Positions 34,506 to 40,817 of a stretch of 62,136 nucleotides of DNA are shown here, in pieces; the stretch's first letter is position 1; every line of letters begins with the position of its first letter. Source of the stretch: a virus; IMG/VR virus record IMGVR_UViG_3300036985_002914, positions 1-62,136 of that record, one strand, 5' to 3'. The notes below the pieces were generated by a model. That model did not search any database. It was not told the DNA's origin and saw only the letters and a list, made by a program, of their open reading frames with translations. Made by a program: the position numbers and the translations under genes.

Positions 34506-34764
34506 TACGCATCCTCTCGATCAATACATCCTCCAATAAACCCATCTCGTCAGCACTTACCTTCTTCATTAACCACGAAGCAGGGTTCCCACGACGATCC
34601 AATAACTCCCACTCTACCTCCACAAAGCCGCGGTAATCCATGTCCGAGTCTCGCGAGGAATAGTCAGGAGAACGCTCGAAGTAATGGGTGACACCGAGTA
34701 AACAAGGGAGGCCCGCGGCCCGGGCTTCGATTTCGGCAAGATATGCCTTCTTTATTTGCCCCAT
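34498..34764 (-). CDS. Hypothetical protein, first gene of the minus early operon
   Basis: This is an 88-residue protein. GGAG lies 6 bases before the ATG, and the promoter at 34883-34911 is about 120 bases upstream. The central part FVEVEWELLDRRGNPASWL looks like a beta-hairpin, and the end is helical. First genes of early phage operons often act on host functions. That is only an inference here. Confidence 0.65.
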   Translation of the reverse strand: MGQIKKAYLAEIEARAAGLPCLLGVTHYFERSPDYSSRDSDMDYRGFVEVEWELLDRRGNPASWLMKKVSADEMGLLEDVLIERMRNG

Positions 34765-34882
34765 AAGTTACTCCAATGTGGCTGTAATGTGTAGACTGTG
34801 ATCATTGATTTTTCTCGCTTTCGTCGTCGTTAGTTGGTCTTGTTTGCTTATGTGTATAGCGAAATACCTGTGAAACAGTTAA

Positions 34883-34911
34883 AGGATAGGGTGCCGCAAG
34901 GAAAAAGTCAA
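34883..34911 (-). promoter_or_regulatory. Promoter of the minus early operon
   Basis: On the minus strand the sequence reads TTGACT (34911-34906), 17 bases, then TATCCT (34888-34883). The palindrome CTGTGAAACAG (34868-34878) lies over the expected transcription start and may be an operator. Confidence 0.55.
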
Positions 34912-35037
34912 GAAATGAGGGGAGGGTCGGCTTATACAGAAAAGTTATAGAAAGCTGAGATGTTATGCAAAATAGGGGTTTTGTATAGGATATTTTGGGG
35001 TCATGTATGAAAAAATATTTTTTTTTGTGAAAATAGA

Positions 35038-35061
35038 CGTAATGAACGTAATGCCGTAATA
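35038..35061. repeat. Iteron-like CGTAATG repeats
   Basis: CGTAATG at 35038-35044 and 35047-35053, and CGTAATA at 35055-35061, are spaced 9 and 8 bases apart. They lie directly beside an A/T-rich tract, so they are candidate initiator-binding sites. Confidence 0.35.
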
Positions 35062-35254
35062 AGCAAGAGCTGGTGCGGGTTTTGAGGCTTACGGGAGCAT
35101 CACGTATCTAAAATGGAAACGTAAGAAAATGAAATACTCTGGGAGGTCCCAGCACTTACTTTTTTCTTTTTTAGAAACATATGATGACCCCCCCCCCTAT
35201 ATAGGATTGGGCCTTTCTGTTTTGGCAATTGTTGGAAAAGGGGGTGCTGTTCTC

Positions 35255-35283
35255 TTGACATACGGGTTAACGCTATGTAAAGT
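35255..35283 (+). promoter_or_regulatory. Promoter for the genes from 35322
   Basis: TTGACA (35255-35260), a 17-base spacer and TAAAGT (35278-35283) form a sigma-70-type promoter. GTTAAC in the spacer is palindromic. The start codon GTG 35322 follows about 32 bases after the expected start. Confidence 0.6.
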
Positions 35284-35321
35284 CCAGTATCGATAGATTA
35301 TCTGTTATAGGGGTTTTAATT

Positions 35322-35534
35322 GTGCAAATAGACCGGAATATTGAGGTTCCTGAAAGCCGCGCTCGTTATCCATTTGCGGAGATGGAAGAAGGCGATAGCA
35401 TCCTGTTCGAGAGCCAGCGCAGAGCTTTGTCCGCTCGCGTTGCTGCTGTTCGGTTTTGCCAGCGGTATCACCCGCAGTGGACGTTCTCTGTTCGGAAGGT
35501 GCAGAACGGCTGGCGGCTTTGGAGAATCAAGTAA
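35322..35534 (+). CDS. Small conserved phage protein
   Basis: This is a 70-residue protein from GTG 35322 with AGGGG upstream. The pattern EVPESRARYPFAEMEEGDS, a helical part (FESQRRALSARVAAVRFCQRY), then FSVRKVQNGWRLWRI matches a widespread small phage/prophage protein of unknown role, as I recall it. The stop overlaps the next start (TAATG). Confidence 0.7.
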   Translation: MQIDRNIEVPESRARYPFAEMEEGDSILFESQRRALSARVAAVRFCQRYHPQWTFSVRKVQNGWRLWRIK

Positions 35535-36193
35535 TGGCTAAGAAGGATGTCTGGAACGTCCCTCCTGTTATTCAACAAAAGTCTGCCAACCGCATGGCGG
35601 GCAAAGTCAACTCGTTGAAGTCCCAAAAGACCGTAAATCCCAAACAATGGCGCTTTGTTCAGGAGTACGTAGCAGGCGACGGTAGGGTAACCCTCAAGGA
35701 AGCCGCTATAAGGGCTGGATACACCCCTACAAGCGCGTCAGTGATGGCGTGGCAGCTAACCAACCCAGATATCAATCCGCACGTCGTAGCGGCCATTCAG
35801 GAGTACCGCGCAGAGCTTGCATCGAAGTACAACACGTCCTACGAGCGGCACATGAAAGATTTGCAGCTAATTCGGGATAAAGCGCTCGAGGCTGGAGCGT
35901 TTGCTGCCGCTGTGCAAGCGGAGTATCGCCGCGGGCAGGCTTTGGGCACGATCTACGTAGAACGCAAGGAAATCAGGCATGGCACTATCGACTCCATGAG
36001 CAAAGAGGAAGTTCAACGCAAGCTTGACGAGTTAAAGCGGTTATATGGGGGCCCTCCGCCTACTGCGATTATTGATATCACGCCAAAAACCATAAATGAG
36101 AGCGTAGAGCGGGAAAAAGACCCTGCTTTTGTTTCCCCTGTAGAAGAGCCTGCCCTCGACATGTTCGAGATTGACCCTGACGATGGCGCGTAA
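35534..36193 (+). CDS. terS: Terminase small subunit (terminase_2-like)
   Basis: This is a 219-residue protein. NPKQWRFVQEYVAGDG...LKEAAIRAGYTPTSASVMAWQLTNPDI (about 36-76) is the N-terminal DNA-binding helix-turn-helix of the terminase_2 family. A coiled-coil oligomerisation region follows (SYERHMKDLQLIRDKALEAGAFAAAVQAEYRRGQALG). The C-terminus is acidic. It recognises the packaging site and loads TerL. It is unusually far from TerL (40818), with about 4.6 kb of accessory genes between them. ATG 35534 is chosen from the TAATG overlap. Confidence 0.85.
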   Translation: MAKKDVWNVPPVIQQKSANRMAGKVNSLKSQKTVNPKQWRFVQEYVAGDGRVTLKEAAIRAGYTPTSASVMAWQLTNPDINPHVVAAIQEYRAELASKYNTSYERHMKDLQLIRDKALEAGAFAAAVQAEYRRGQALGTIYVERKEIRHGTIDSMSKEEVQRKLDELKRLYGGPPPTAIIDITPKTINESVEREKDPAFVSPVEEPALDMFEIDPDDGA

Positions 36194-36605
36194 GCCGGAA
36201 GCGGTTTTCTCTGACTATATCCGTCAGCACTTGCCGGACGTGGATATATCTCGCGTTGAATCGGTCGCTAATCTTGGTTTCCCTGATATGGTCATCGCGG
36301 ACAAGCTTACAGGGCATATTAGCTTTTTGGAAAACAAGGTCGTGCAGCGTGGTCTAAAAGTAGGCATTCGCCCGCATCAAGTTTCTTTTTTGTTTCGCCA
36401 TTGGTTTTATGGTTGCCCTGCTTATATTTTGGTTAAGCATTCCCCTATAGGTAAGCGTGTCGGAATAGTCCATCTCTATCATGGCGGGCAGGCAATGGCT
36501 TTGCTTGCGGATGGCTTGAGGGTTCCGCCCGTTGTTAGCTGGCCGAGTAATGCAGTAGATTGGCCATTGTTAAAAAGTTATCTATCGGGAATAGTCAAGC
36601 CATAG
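36183..36605 (+). CDS. PD-(D/E)XK nuclease, VRR-NUC/resolvase-like
   Basis: This is a 140-residue protein from ATG 36183, inside the end of the terminase gene. VANLGFPDMVIADKLTGHISFLENKV holds the catalytic pattern GxPD...(F/W)xExK, followed by LRPHQxxF (as IRPHQVSFLFRHW). Small VRR-NUC-like nucleases in phages cut branched DNA and may help packaging by resolving junctions. The neighbouring terminase supports that role. It has no Shine-Dalgarno of its own, so it is probably coupled to terS. Confidence 0.7.
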   Translation: MARKPEAVFSDYIRQHLPDVDISRVESVANLGFPDMVIADKLTGHISFLENKVVQRGLKVGIRPHQVSFLFRHWFYGCPAYILVKHSPIGKRVGIVHLYHGGQAMALLADGLRVPPVVSWPSNAVDWPLLKSYLSGIVKP

Positions 36606-36648
36606 AAAAAAACAATTAGAATTTCCTGCAGTAATGTATAGAATGAGT

Positions 36649-36682
36649 GTTCCTAATAACGGAACCATAGAGGATAGAGATC
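36649..36682 (+). promoter_or_regulatory. Hairpin plus AGAGGATAGAGA leader (1 of 5)
   Basis: GTTCC/GGAAC (36649-36653, 36661-36665) forms a 5-bp stem ending 17 bases before the ATG. ATAGAGGATAGAGA (36667-36680) is the Shine-Dalgarno leader shared with four later genes. TATAGA (36638-36643) is a possible -10, but I see no good -35. Confidence 0.6.
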
Positions 36683-37396
36683 ATGAAATTCAAACAGTTA
36701 TTCAGTATTGACACCAACGCGAAAACCGTTAAGGGGCAGCAATACGGTTTTATGACGGGCATTTTGTATCTTGCCCCCTATAAACTGAGCGGTTATCAGG
36801 TTTGTTCAATGGCCGACATGGCGCAGTGTCATGAGCCCTGCCTAAACATGGCCGGACGTGGTGCGTTTAGTTCAGTGCAAAAGGCACGCATCGCGAAGAC
36901 AAAGCGATTTTTTGAAGATAGGGACGCGTTCATGTTTGACACTTTTGAATCAGTGCGGGCATTAGTACGTAAAGCGGCACGAGAAAATCTCACGCCATTG
37001 GTGCGGTTGAACGGCACGTCCGATATCCGTTGGGAAGATATTCTGTTTCAGGGCAAAACCTTGTTTGATTGGTTTCCTGATGTTCAATTCTACGATTACA
37101 CAAAAATCCCGAACCGTAAAAACATTCCTGCCAATTATGACTTGACGTTTTCCTATTCCGGCGTGGTGCAGTTTCAGCCGTACGTCAAAAAAGCACTGCA
37201 GAATAAAGAGCGAATCGCAGTAGTGTTTAGAGATCGCAAGACAATCCCGAAGACATTCGCAGGGTTAAACTGTGTTGACGGTGACGATTCTGATTTGCGA
37301 CACCTCGACGCTAAAAACGTGATTGTTGCGTTATATGCAAAGGGGCGGGCAAAAAAAGACAAAAGCGGCTTTGTTGTTGATTCGGTGGGGGCGTGA
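36683..37396 (+). CDS. GP88-like phage protein
   Basis: This is a 237-residue protein. It opens FSIDTNAKTVKGQQYGFMTGILYLAP and has CSMADMAQCHEPCLNMAGRG (41-60), then KARIAKTKRFFEDRDAFM. This matches the 'gene product 88' family first named in mycobacteriophages. The four-Cys/His cluster may bind metal. The function is unknown. It lies in an accessory block expressed from a hairpin leader. Confidence 0.7.
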   Translation: MKFKQLFSIDTNAKTVKGQQYGFMTGILYLAPYKLSGYQVCSMADMAQCHEPCLNMAGRGAFSSVQKARIAKTKRFFEDRDAFMFDTFESVRALVRKAARENLTPLVRLNGTSDIRWEDILFQGKTLFDWFPDVQFYDYTKIPNRKNIPANYDLTFSYSGVVQFQPYVKKALQNKERIAVVFRDRKTIPKTFAGLNCVDGDDSDLRHLDAKNVIVALYAKGRAKKDKSGFVVDSVGA

Positions 37397-37397
37397 C

Positions 37398-37466
37398 ATG
37401 TTCCTATTTGCTTTGGCATTGATTTTTATTCTGTGGTGGCTTTGCGACGTGTTCGATCGACGTTGA
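37398..37466 (+). CDS. Possible 22-residue membrane peptide
   Basis: The frame MFLFALALIFILWWLCDVFDRR begins just after the GP88-like stop, with GGGGG upstream. It is one short hydrophobic helix with a positively charged end. Its stop overlaps the TTGACA of the next promoter. It is too short to be sure. Confidence 0.35.
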   Translation: MFLFALALIFILWWLCDVFDRR

Positions 37467-37577
37467 CAATCGTTGATCAGATATTGATTGAAACAATCAA
37501 TTGGCTATTGTGCTGAACAATGCGGTATTGTTTAGTCATTCGCTGATTGGCAGCGAACACTAGAGAGGATAGAGAGC
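37463..37577 (+). promoter_or_regulatory. Control region with three inverted repeats and leader (2 of 5)
   Basis: TTGACA lies at 37463-37468. The -10 17 bases later is weak (GATTGA). It is overlapped by the inverted repeat ATTGATTG-AAA-CAATCAAT (37483-37501). A second repeat AACAAT/ATTGTT (37516-37532) and the leader stem TTCGCTG/CAGCGAA (37539-37557) follow. AGAGAGGATAGAGAGC then leads into ATG 37578. This arrangement suggests tight control by a dimeric repressor. Confidence 0.55.
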
Positions 37578-37775
37578 ATGAAAAAATTCAAGGTCAATCA
37601 CATTGTGACGTGTAGGGTTAACGTGTGGCGCACTATTGAAGCGCATAGCTTTGATGATGCTTTGCGTAAAGTGGCAACTATTGAGTGCATCACAGATACA
37701 AGCAATGGTGCAGATCTCGAGGTTATCTCAGATGAAACGGTTAATAAAATCACAATTTCGGAGGTGTTGCCATGA
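37578..37775 (+). CDS. Hypothetical protein
   Basis: This is a 65-residue protein: MKKFKVNHIVTCRVNVWRTIEAHSFDDALRKV. The beta-alpha pattern VxxxVxVWRTIEAxSFDDAL resembles small phage proteins with an ASFEEA-type helix. No function is known. It overlaps the next gene by ATGA and is expressed from the hairpin leader at 37539. Confidence 0.6.
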   Translation: MKKFKVNHIVTCRVNVWRTIEAHSFDDALRKVATIECITDTSNGADLEVISDETVNKITISEVLP

Positions 37776-38038
37776 AAACGAAAGAGGAAATAAAACAATA
37801 TGCGCTTGAAGTAGCGCTAGGACATTTTTTTGTTAATGTAGGCGAGGATGAATTTCCCGACGATCCGATGGCGTTATTGGCCACCGATGATACGTCGGAC
37901 GAAAGCGGGAAAGAGAAAATGTTCCCATGGGAACCATTCGAGTATTATCCCGCGAGGCGGCTATATGACGAAGTCGAAGCATTAGCCAGCGTTATTGAAC
38001 GTGCCATGCTTTGGGCGCAGGAAGGAATGCTGACATGA
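37772..38038 (+). CDS. Hypothetical acidic protein
   Basis: This is an 88-residue protein, strongly acidic in the centre (EDEFPDDPMALLATDDTSDESGKE), with a helical C-terminus (LYDEVEALASVIERAMLWAQ). It overlaps both neighbours by four bases. No recognised domain. The charge pattern is reminiscent of DNA-mimic inhibitors, but nothing specific supports that. Confidence 0.6.
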   Translation: MKTKEEIKQYALEVALGHFFVNVGEDEFPDDPMALLATDDTSDESGKEKMFPWEPFEYYPARRLYDEVEALASVIERAMLWAQEGMLT

Positions 38039-38355
38039 AAACGACATTCGACGTGTATTCCGATTCCGGCCATGGTTGGATTAAGGTTCCGTTTTCGGTA
38101 TTGATTGAATTGGACATATACGAAAAAATAAGTTGTTTTTCGTATATCCGCAACAATTGCGCTTTTTTAGAGGAGGATTGCGACGCGTCAACATTGATTG
38201 GTGCGTTAAAGTCTCGCGGCATTATTCCGAAATTTAAAGAGCACACAGCGATGGAGCGCAGGAGCAAAATAAGGAATTATTTTTGTTTTCATCCGGCGGT
38301 AGTGCGAAACTATATAAGCGGGCAAGGCGATAAAAACAATCAATTGGCGGCATGA
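38035..38355 (+). CDS. Hypothetical protein
   Basis: This is a 106-residue protein from ATG 38035, which overlaps the previous stop (ATGA). It begins MKTTFDVYSDSGHGWIKVPFSVLIELDI, a pattern shared with small phage and plasmid proteins. CAFLEEDCDASTLIGALKSRG follows. No function is recognised. Confidence 0.65.
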   Translation: MKTTFDVYSDSGHGWIKVPFSVLIELDIYEKISCFSYIRNNCAFLEEDCDASTLIGALKSRGIIPKFKEHTAMERRSKIRNYFCFHPAVVRNYISGQGDKNNQLAA

Positions 38356-38419
38356 CTTACATTAGACTATTATTCAGTTATCCGCTGACGGCAGCGGAAT
38401 TTCAGAGAGGATAGAGAGC
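38344..38419 (+). promoter_or_regulatory. Promoter candidate and hairpin leader (3 of 5)
   Basis: TTGGCG (38344-38349), 18 bases and TATTAT (38368-38373) form a possible promoter. The stem TCCGCTG-ACGG-CAGCGGA (38381-38398) then ends 21 bases before the ATG, with AGAGAGGATAGAGAGC between. The stem differs from the one at 37539 by a compensated T-A to C-G pair. Confidence 0.6.
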
Positions 38420-39427
38420 ATGGCACACATGATAGACACCACCACCGGAACTGCTGCAATGGCTTTTGCAGGCAAAACCCCATGGCATGGTTTAGGTCAG
38501 GCACTGACACCGGACGCAACAATCGAGCAATGGACAGCGGAAGCGGGATTGTCTTATACCGTTTTGGAATCGGCCGTCGAATACACTACGCCCGCGGTAA
38601 CAGGGTATCAGGTATGGCCAGCGCGGAAAGTATTGCACCGCTCAGATACTGGCGCGCCTTTGGCGGTAGTGTCAAAAGACTATAACGTAGTCCAGCCGCA
38701 GCAGGTGATGGACTTTTTTCGCAAGCTTGCAAATATTGGTGGCTTTCAGATGGAAACCGCGGGAGCTTTATCGCATGGCCGCAGGGTGTGGGCATTGGCC
38801 AGCGTAGGCACTGGCGCGCCAGTGGTAGATGGTGACATTGTTAAACCGTATCTTTTGCTGGGCACGTCCTATGATGGAACCATGGCAACCATTGCAAAAT
38901 TCACAGCTATCCGCGTGGTATGCAATAACACCATAACCGCGGCAGTCGGCGGCTACAGTAATGGCCGCGTGATTAAGGGTGAAACGGAAAACGACAAGGG
39001 TTATATAAAATCGGCCGTTCGTGTATTGCATAGCGAACGGTTCGATGCGGACGAAGTCCGTCTACAATTGGGCATTGTTGCAAATCAATTCGAGGCTTTC
39101 ATGGTGCAGTCGCGCCAGCTTGCAGGCGTGCCAATGAGCGGCTTTGAGGCGGATGCATTCATCACTGAATTGTTGAAACCGTATCACACGGGCAAGCTTG
39201 ATATATCCGACTCACGCGCTTATAAACGCGTGTTCGCACTGTTCAATGGCGCGGCCATTGGTTCTGATATAGCGGGCGTAATTGGCACGCGTTGGGGCAT
39301 GCTCAATGCTGTCACTGAATTGGTCGATCATGAGCGCGGCCGCTCTGATAATACGCGTTTAGAGTCGGCATGGTTTGGCACTGGTGCTGCGATTAAAAAC
39401 CGCGCTTTGGAATTATTGTCCGCTTAA
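38420..39427 (+). CDS. DUF932 / TIGR03299-type phage-plasmid protein
   Basis: This is a 335-residue protein with TPWHGLGQAL near the start, VSKDYNVVQPQQVMDFF, FTAIRVVCNNTI, and SAWFGTGAAIKNRALELL at the end. These are the conserved blocks of the DUF932 (TIGR03299) family found on phages, plasmids and other mobile elements. The function is undetermined; roles in plasmid or phage maintenance or defence have been guessed. It is a single-gene transcription unit, with its own leader hairpin and its own terminator at 39453. Confidence 0.85.
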   Translation: MAHMIDTTTGTAAMAFAGKTPWHGLGQALTPDATIEQWTAEAGLSYTVLESAVEYTTPAVTGYQVWPARKVLHRSDTGAPLAVVSKDYNVVQPQQVMDFFRKLANIGGFQMETAGALSHGRRVWALASVGTGAPVVDGDIVKPYLLLGTSYDGTMATIAKFTAIRVVCNNTITAAVGGYSNGRVIKGETENDKGYIKSAVRVLHSERFDADEVRLQLGIVANQFEAFMVQSRQLAGVPMSGFEADAFITELLKPYHTGKLDISDSRAYKRVFALFNGAAIGSDIAGVIGTRWGMLNAVTELVDHERGRSDNTRLESAWFGTGAAIKNRALELLSA

Positions 39428-39452
39428 ATCATAATAATACTTAAGTGACCAT

Positions 39453-39493
39453 AAAAAAACCGGTTCTTCATTCTGTGACTGACCGGTTTTTTT
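39453..39493 (+). terminator. Intrinsic terminator after the DUF932 gene
   Basis: AAAAAAACCGGT (39453-39464) pairs with ACCGGTTTTTTT (39482-39493) around a 17-base loop. The seven-T run makes it a clear intrinsic terminator, usable in both directions. Confidence 0.85.
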
Positions 39494-39593
39494 CTATACT
39501 GACGATTAATTTTAGTAAGCTAAACCAGCCCCGCGGTGCGTGGCGCGTGTCTCGCTGGACGTGGCGCGTGGTGCGCGGCGCGTGGTTTGTGCT

Positions 39594-39709
39594 GCATTGT
39601 TCGCGGTTCGCGGCACATTGTGCGGTTTTTCCGCACAATGGCGGCATAAAGCATTGTTCGCGATTCGCGCGCCATTATTCGGTTTTACCGAATAATGGAA
39701 AACAATAAA
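39594..39709. repeat. Tandem 57/59-bp repeat with covarying hairpins
   Basis: Two copies start at 39594 and 39651. Each begins GCATTGTTCGCG(G/A)TTCGCG and contains a perfect hairpin. Copy 1 has CATTGTGCGG-TTTTT-CCGCACAATG (39616-39640). Copy 2 has CATTATTCGG-TTTTA-CCGAATAATG (39673-39697, with one more C-G pair outside). The two stems differ at two base pairs and both changes are compensated, so the structure, not the sequence, is conserved. No protein-coding use is seen. A GC-rich stretch with repeated GTGGCGCGTG (39549-39585) precedes it. Confidence 0.75.
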
Positions 39710-39715
39710 CTATTG

Positions 39716-39790
39716 TTGACTCGCAGCATTTATGCTGCGATAATGTATTCAAGGTGATCGGCCGATCGCCCTTTATAGAGGATAGAGAAG
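39716..39790 (+). promoter_or_regulatory. Promoter with palindromic spacer, and hairpin leader (4 of 5)
   Basis: TTGACT (39716-39721), a 17-base spacer and GATAAT (39739-39744) form a good promoter. The spacer is almost entirely the palindrome TCGCAGCAT-TT-ATGCTGCGA (39721-39740), an operator candidate. The leader stem GGTGATC-GGCC-GATCGCC (39753-39770, one wobble pair) and ATAGAGGATAGAGA (39775-39788) lead into ATG 39791. Confidence 0.7.
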
Positions 39791-40207
39791 ATGAGACCTT
39801 CAACATTAGCAGCAACCCTTCGCGTTAGCTTGTTCGCGGATCGCGGATCGGATATCACTGCAGCATGGCAGTTTGCAGATGACATGCTGACAGGCATGCC
39901 GGACGCTGGATCACGTGCGGCGGCGCGCACCGCACTGCACGTTCTAGTCAATACGATTGCAAACGCGATCAATGATCTTGAACCGGCGACCATTGCCCCC
40001 GCTGACCAGCCTGATGTCGGAATCGATGAATCGCGCATCGCGCATATGGTTGACGTGCACATGGCGCGCTGGCTGGAGGATAACTTCGACATCGATCATT
40101 TGGCGCAAGAGGCGATCGGACAAGTGATCGACGATATCGACATGGAAGATATGATCGGCGACGCAATCAAAAACATGAATTTTAAAGTTGACATCCGAGC
40201 GGACTAA
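39791..40207 (+). CDS. Hypothetical acidic protein
   Basis: This is a 138-residue protein. The N-terminal half is Ala-rich and helical (AATLRVSLFADRGSDITAAWQFADDML). The C-terminal half is very acidic and may form an amphipathic repeat (IDHLAQEAIGQVIDDIDMEDMIGDAI). No domain is recognised. It is expressed from the operator-bearing promoter at 39716. Confidence 0.6.
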   Translation: MRPSTLAATLRVSLFADRGSDITAAWQFADDMLTGMPDAGSRAAARTALHVLVNTIANAINDLEPATIAPADQPDVGIDESRIAHMVDVHMARWLEDNFDIDHLAQEAIGQVIDDIDMEDMIGDAIKNMNFKVDIRAD

Positions 40208-40220
40208 TAGTATTATTTCT

Positions 40221-40266
40221 CCATGGCATCAACCGATGCCATGGAAACTTATAGAGGATAGAGAAA
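40221..40266 (+). promoter_or_regulatory. Hairpin leader (5 of 5)
   Basis: CCATGGCATC-AACC-GATGCCATGG (40221-40244) is a perfect 10-bp stem ending 22 bases before ATG 40267. ATAGAGGATAGAGA (40251-40264) lies between. No separate promoter is obvious, so the gene is probably cotranscribed with 39791 and the hairpin would sit inside a longer message. Confidence 0.65.
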
Positions 40267-40557
40267 ATGACAACAAACACTAAGCCAGTCCGCACCGTCA
40301 CCCTAGGCTGGGAAGAATACATCCTGCCAGCATCGATGACCGACAAGCAAATCATTGAGCTGGTCGGCACACTGGCACTGCTGGACAAGGTGACCAGCAA
40401 GGGTACTAAGGATTACAAGGTCAGTCATTACTACGTCAGCAACAAGCAAAACGTGATGATCCAGACGCGCAACGTGCATACCAGCGAGGCTGCAGCAACT
40501 GCGGCCTGCGATGCATACAACGCAGCGCTTGTTACTGACGAAGCTGTCACAGCATAG
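40267..40557 (+). CDS. Hypothetical protein
   Basis: This is a 96-residue protein: TLGWEEYILPASMTDKQIIELVGTLALLDKV then YKVSHYYVSNKQNVMIQTRNV. A mixed alpha-beta small protein with no recognised family. It is the last gene of the accessory block. A strong hairpin and a parS site follow within 75 bases. Confidence 0.6.
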   Translation: MTTNTKPVRTVTLGWEEYILPASMTDKQIIELVGTLALLDKVTSKGTKDYKVSHYYVSNKQNVMIQTRNVHTSEAAATAACDAYNAALVTDEAVTA

Positions 40558-40571
40558 TCAAGACAATTATT

Positions 40572-40597
40572 CCTATCGGGTCGCATGACCCGATAGG
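40572..40597. terminator. Strong hairpin after the accessory block
   Basis: CCTATCGGGTC-GCAT-GACCCGATAGG is a perfect 11-bp stem with a 4-base loop, 14 bases after the stop at 40557. There is no U-tract, so it may protect the 3' end or act as a protein site rather than an intrinsic terminator. Confidence 0.5.
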
Positions 40598-40613
40598 CGC
40601 CGACTATGCTCAC

Positions 40614-40629
40614 TGTTTCACGTGAAACA
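40614..40629. promoter_or_regulatory. parS: parS site (ParB-binding), copy 1
   Basis: TGTTTCACGTGAAACA is a perfect match to the bacterial chromosomal parS consensus, tGTTnCACGTGAAACa. The palindrome extends to 20 bp (40612-40631). It lies in a non-coding region between the accessory block and TerL. I see no parA or parB gene, so the expected ligand is host ParB. Confidence 0.85.
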
Positions 40630-40780
40630 GTCAGGCAATAGCTGAGACCTATCAGAGGGGGGAGGGCCATAGCTGGCCCCTATGGAAAAAAAACGTGCTA
40701 CGCTCTATTTAACACGAACAGAAACCATCCTAGAAGATGGACCCCCTCCCCCTCCCTGCCCCATAAACACCCCCTATCAT

Positions 40781-40809
40781 TTGTAAAATGCACACAGGGG
40801 GTATATATT
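40781..40809 (+). promoter_or_regulatory. TerL promoter; message probably leaderless
   Basis: TTGTAA (40781-40786), 17 bases and TATATT (40804-40809) point to a transcription start at about 40816-40818, which is the ATG of TerL. There is no Shine-Dalgarno sequence. The inverted repeat ACCCCCT/AGGGGGT (40769-40802) spans the -35 and spacer and may be an operator. Confidence 0.5.
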
Positions 40810-40817
40810 ATTAAATT

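Larger units (their letters stand above)
34765..35321. promoter_or_regulatory. Divergent control region and possible replication origin
   Basis: These 557 bases hold no gene. They separate the minus early operon from the plus terminase-side genes. They contain one promoter on each strand, an AT-rich tract (35008-35035), three CGTAATR repeats (35038-35061), a short stem-loop (35139-35152), a run of ten C (35188-35197), CCTATATAGG, and a direct repeat ATAGGGGTTTT (34972 and 35307). Iteron-like repeats next to an AT-rich tract between divergent units suggest an origin. There is no proof. Confidence 0.5.

Noticed and set aside
34868-34878. A third parS site (CTGTGAAACAG)
   Set aside because: Only the GTGAAACA half agrees with parS and the central CACGTG is missing. 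It is more likely an operator at the minus promoter. Half matches at 30828 and 32786 were dropped for the same reason.
35188-35197. C10 run as a phase-variation tract
   Set aside because: It is not in a gene and not between clear promoter elements. It could also be a length error; kept only as part of the control region.
39445-39708. An 87-residue open frame on the plus strand
   Set aside because: It starts inside the terminator at 39453 and runs through the tandem hairpins. The product is a low-complexity Arg/Trp/His string without RBS.
40604-40639. An 11-codon frame across parS copy 1 (MLTVSRETVRQ)
   Set aside because: No ribosome site, and too short to separate from chance.
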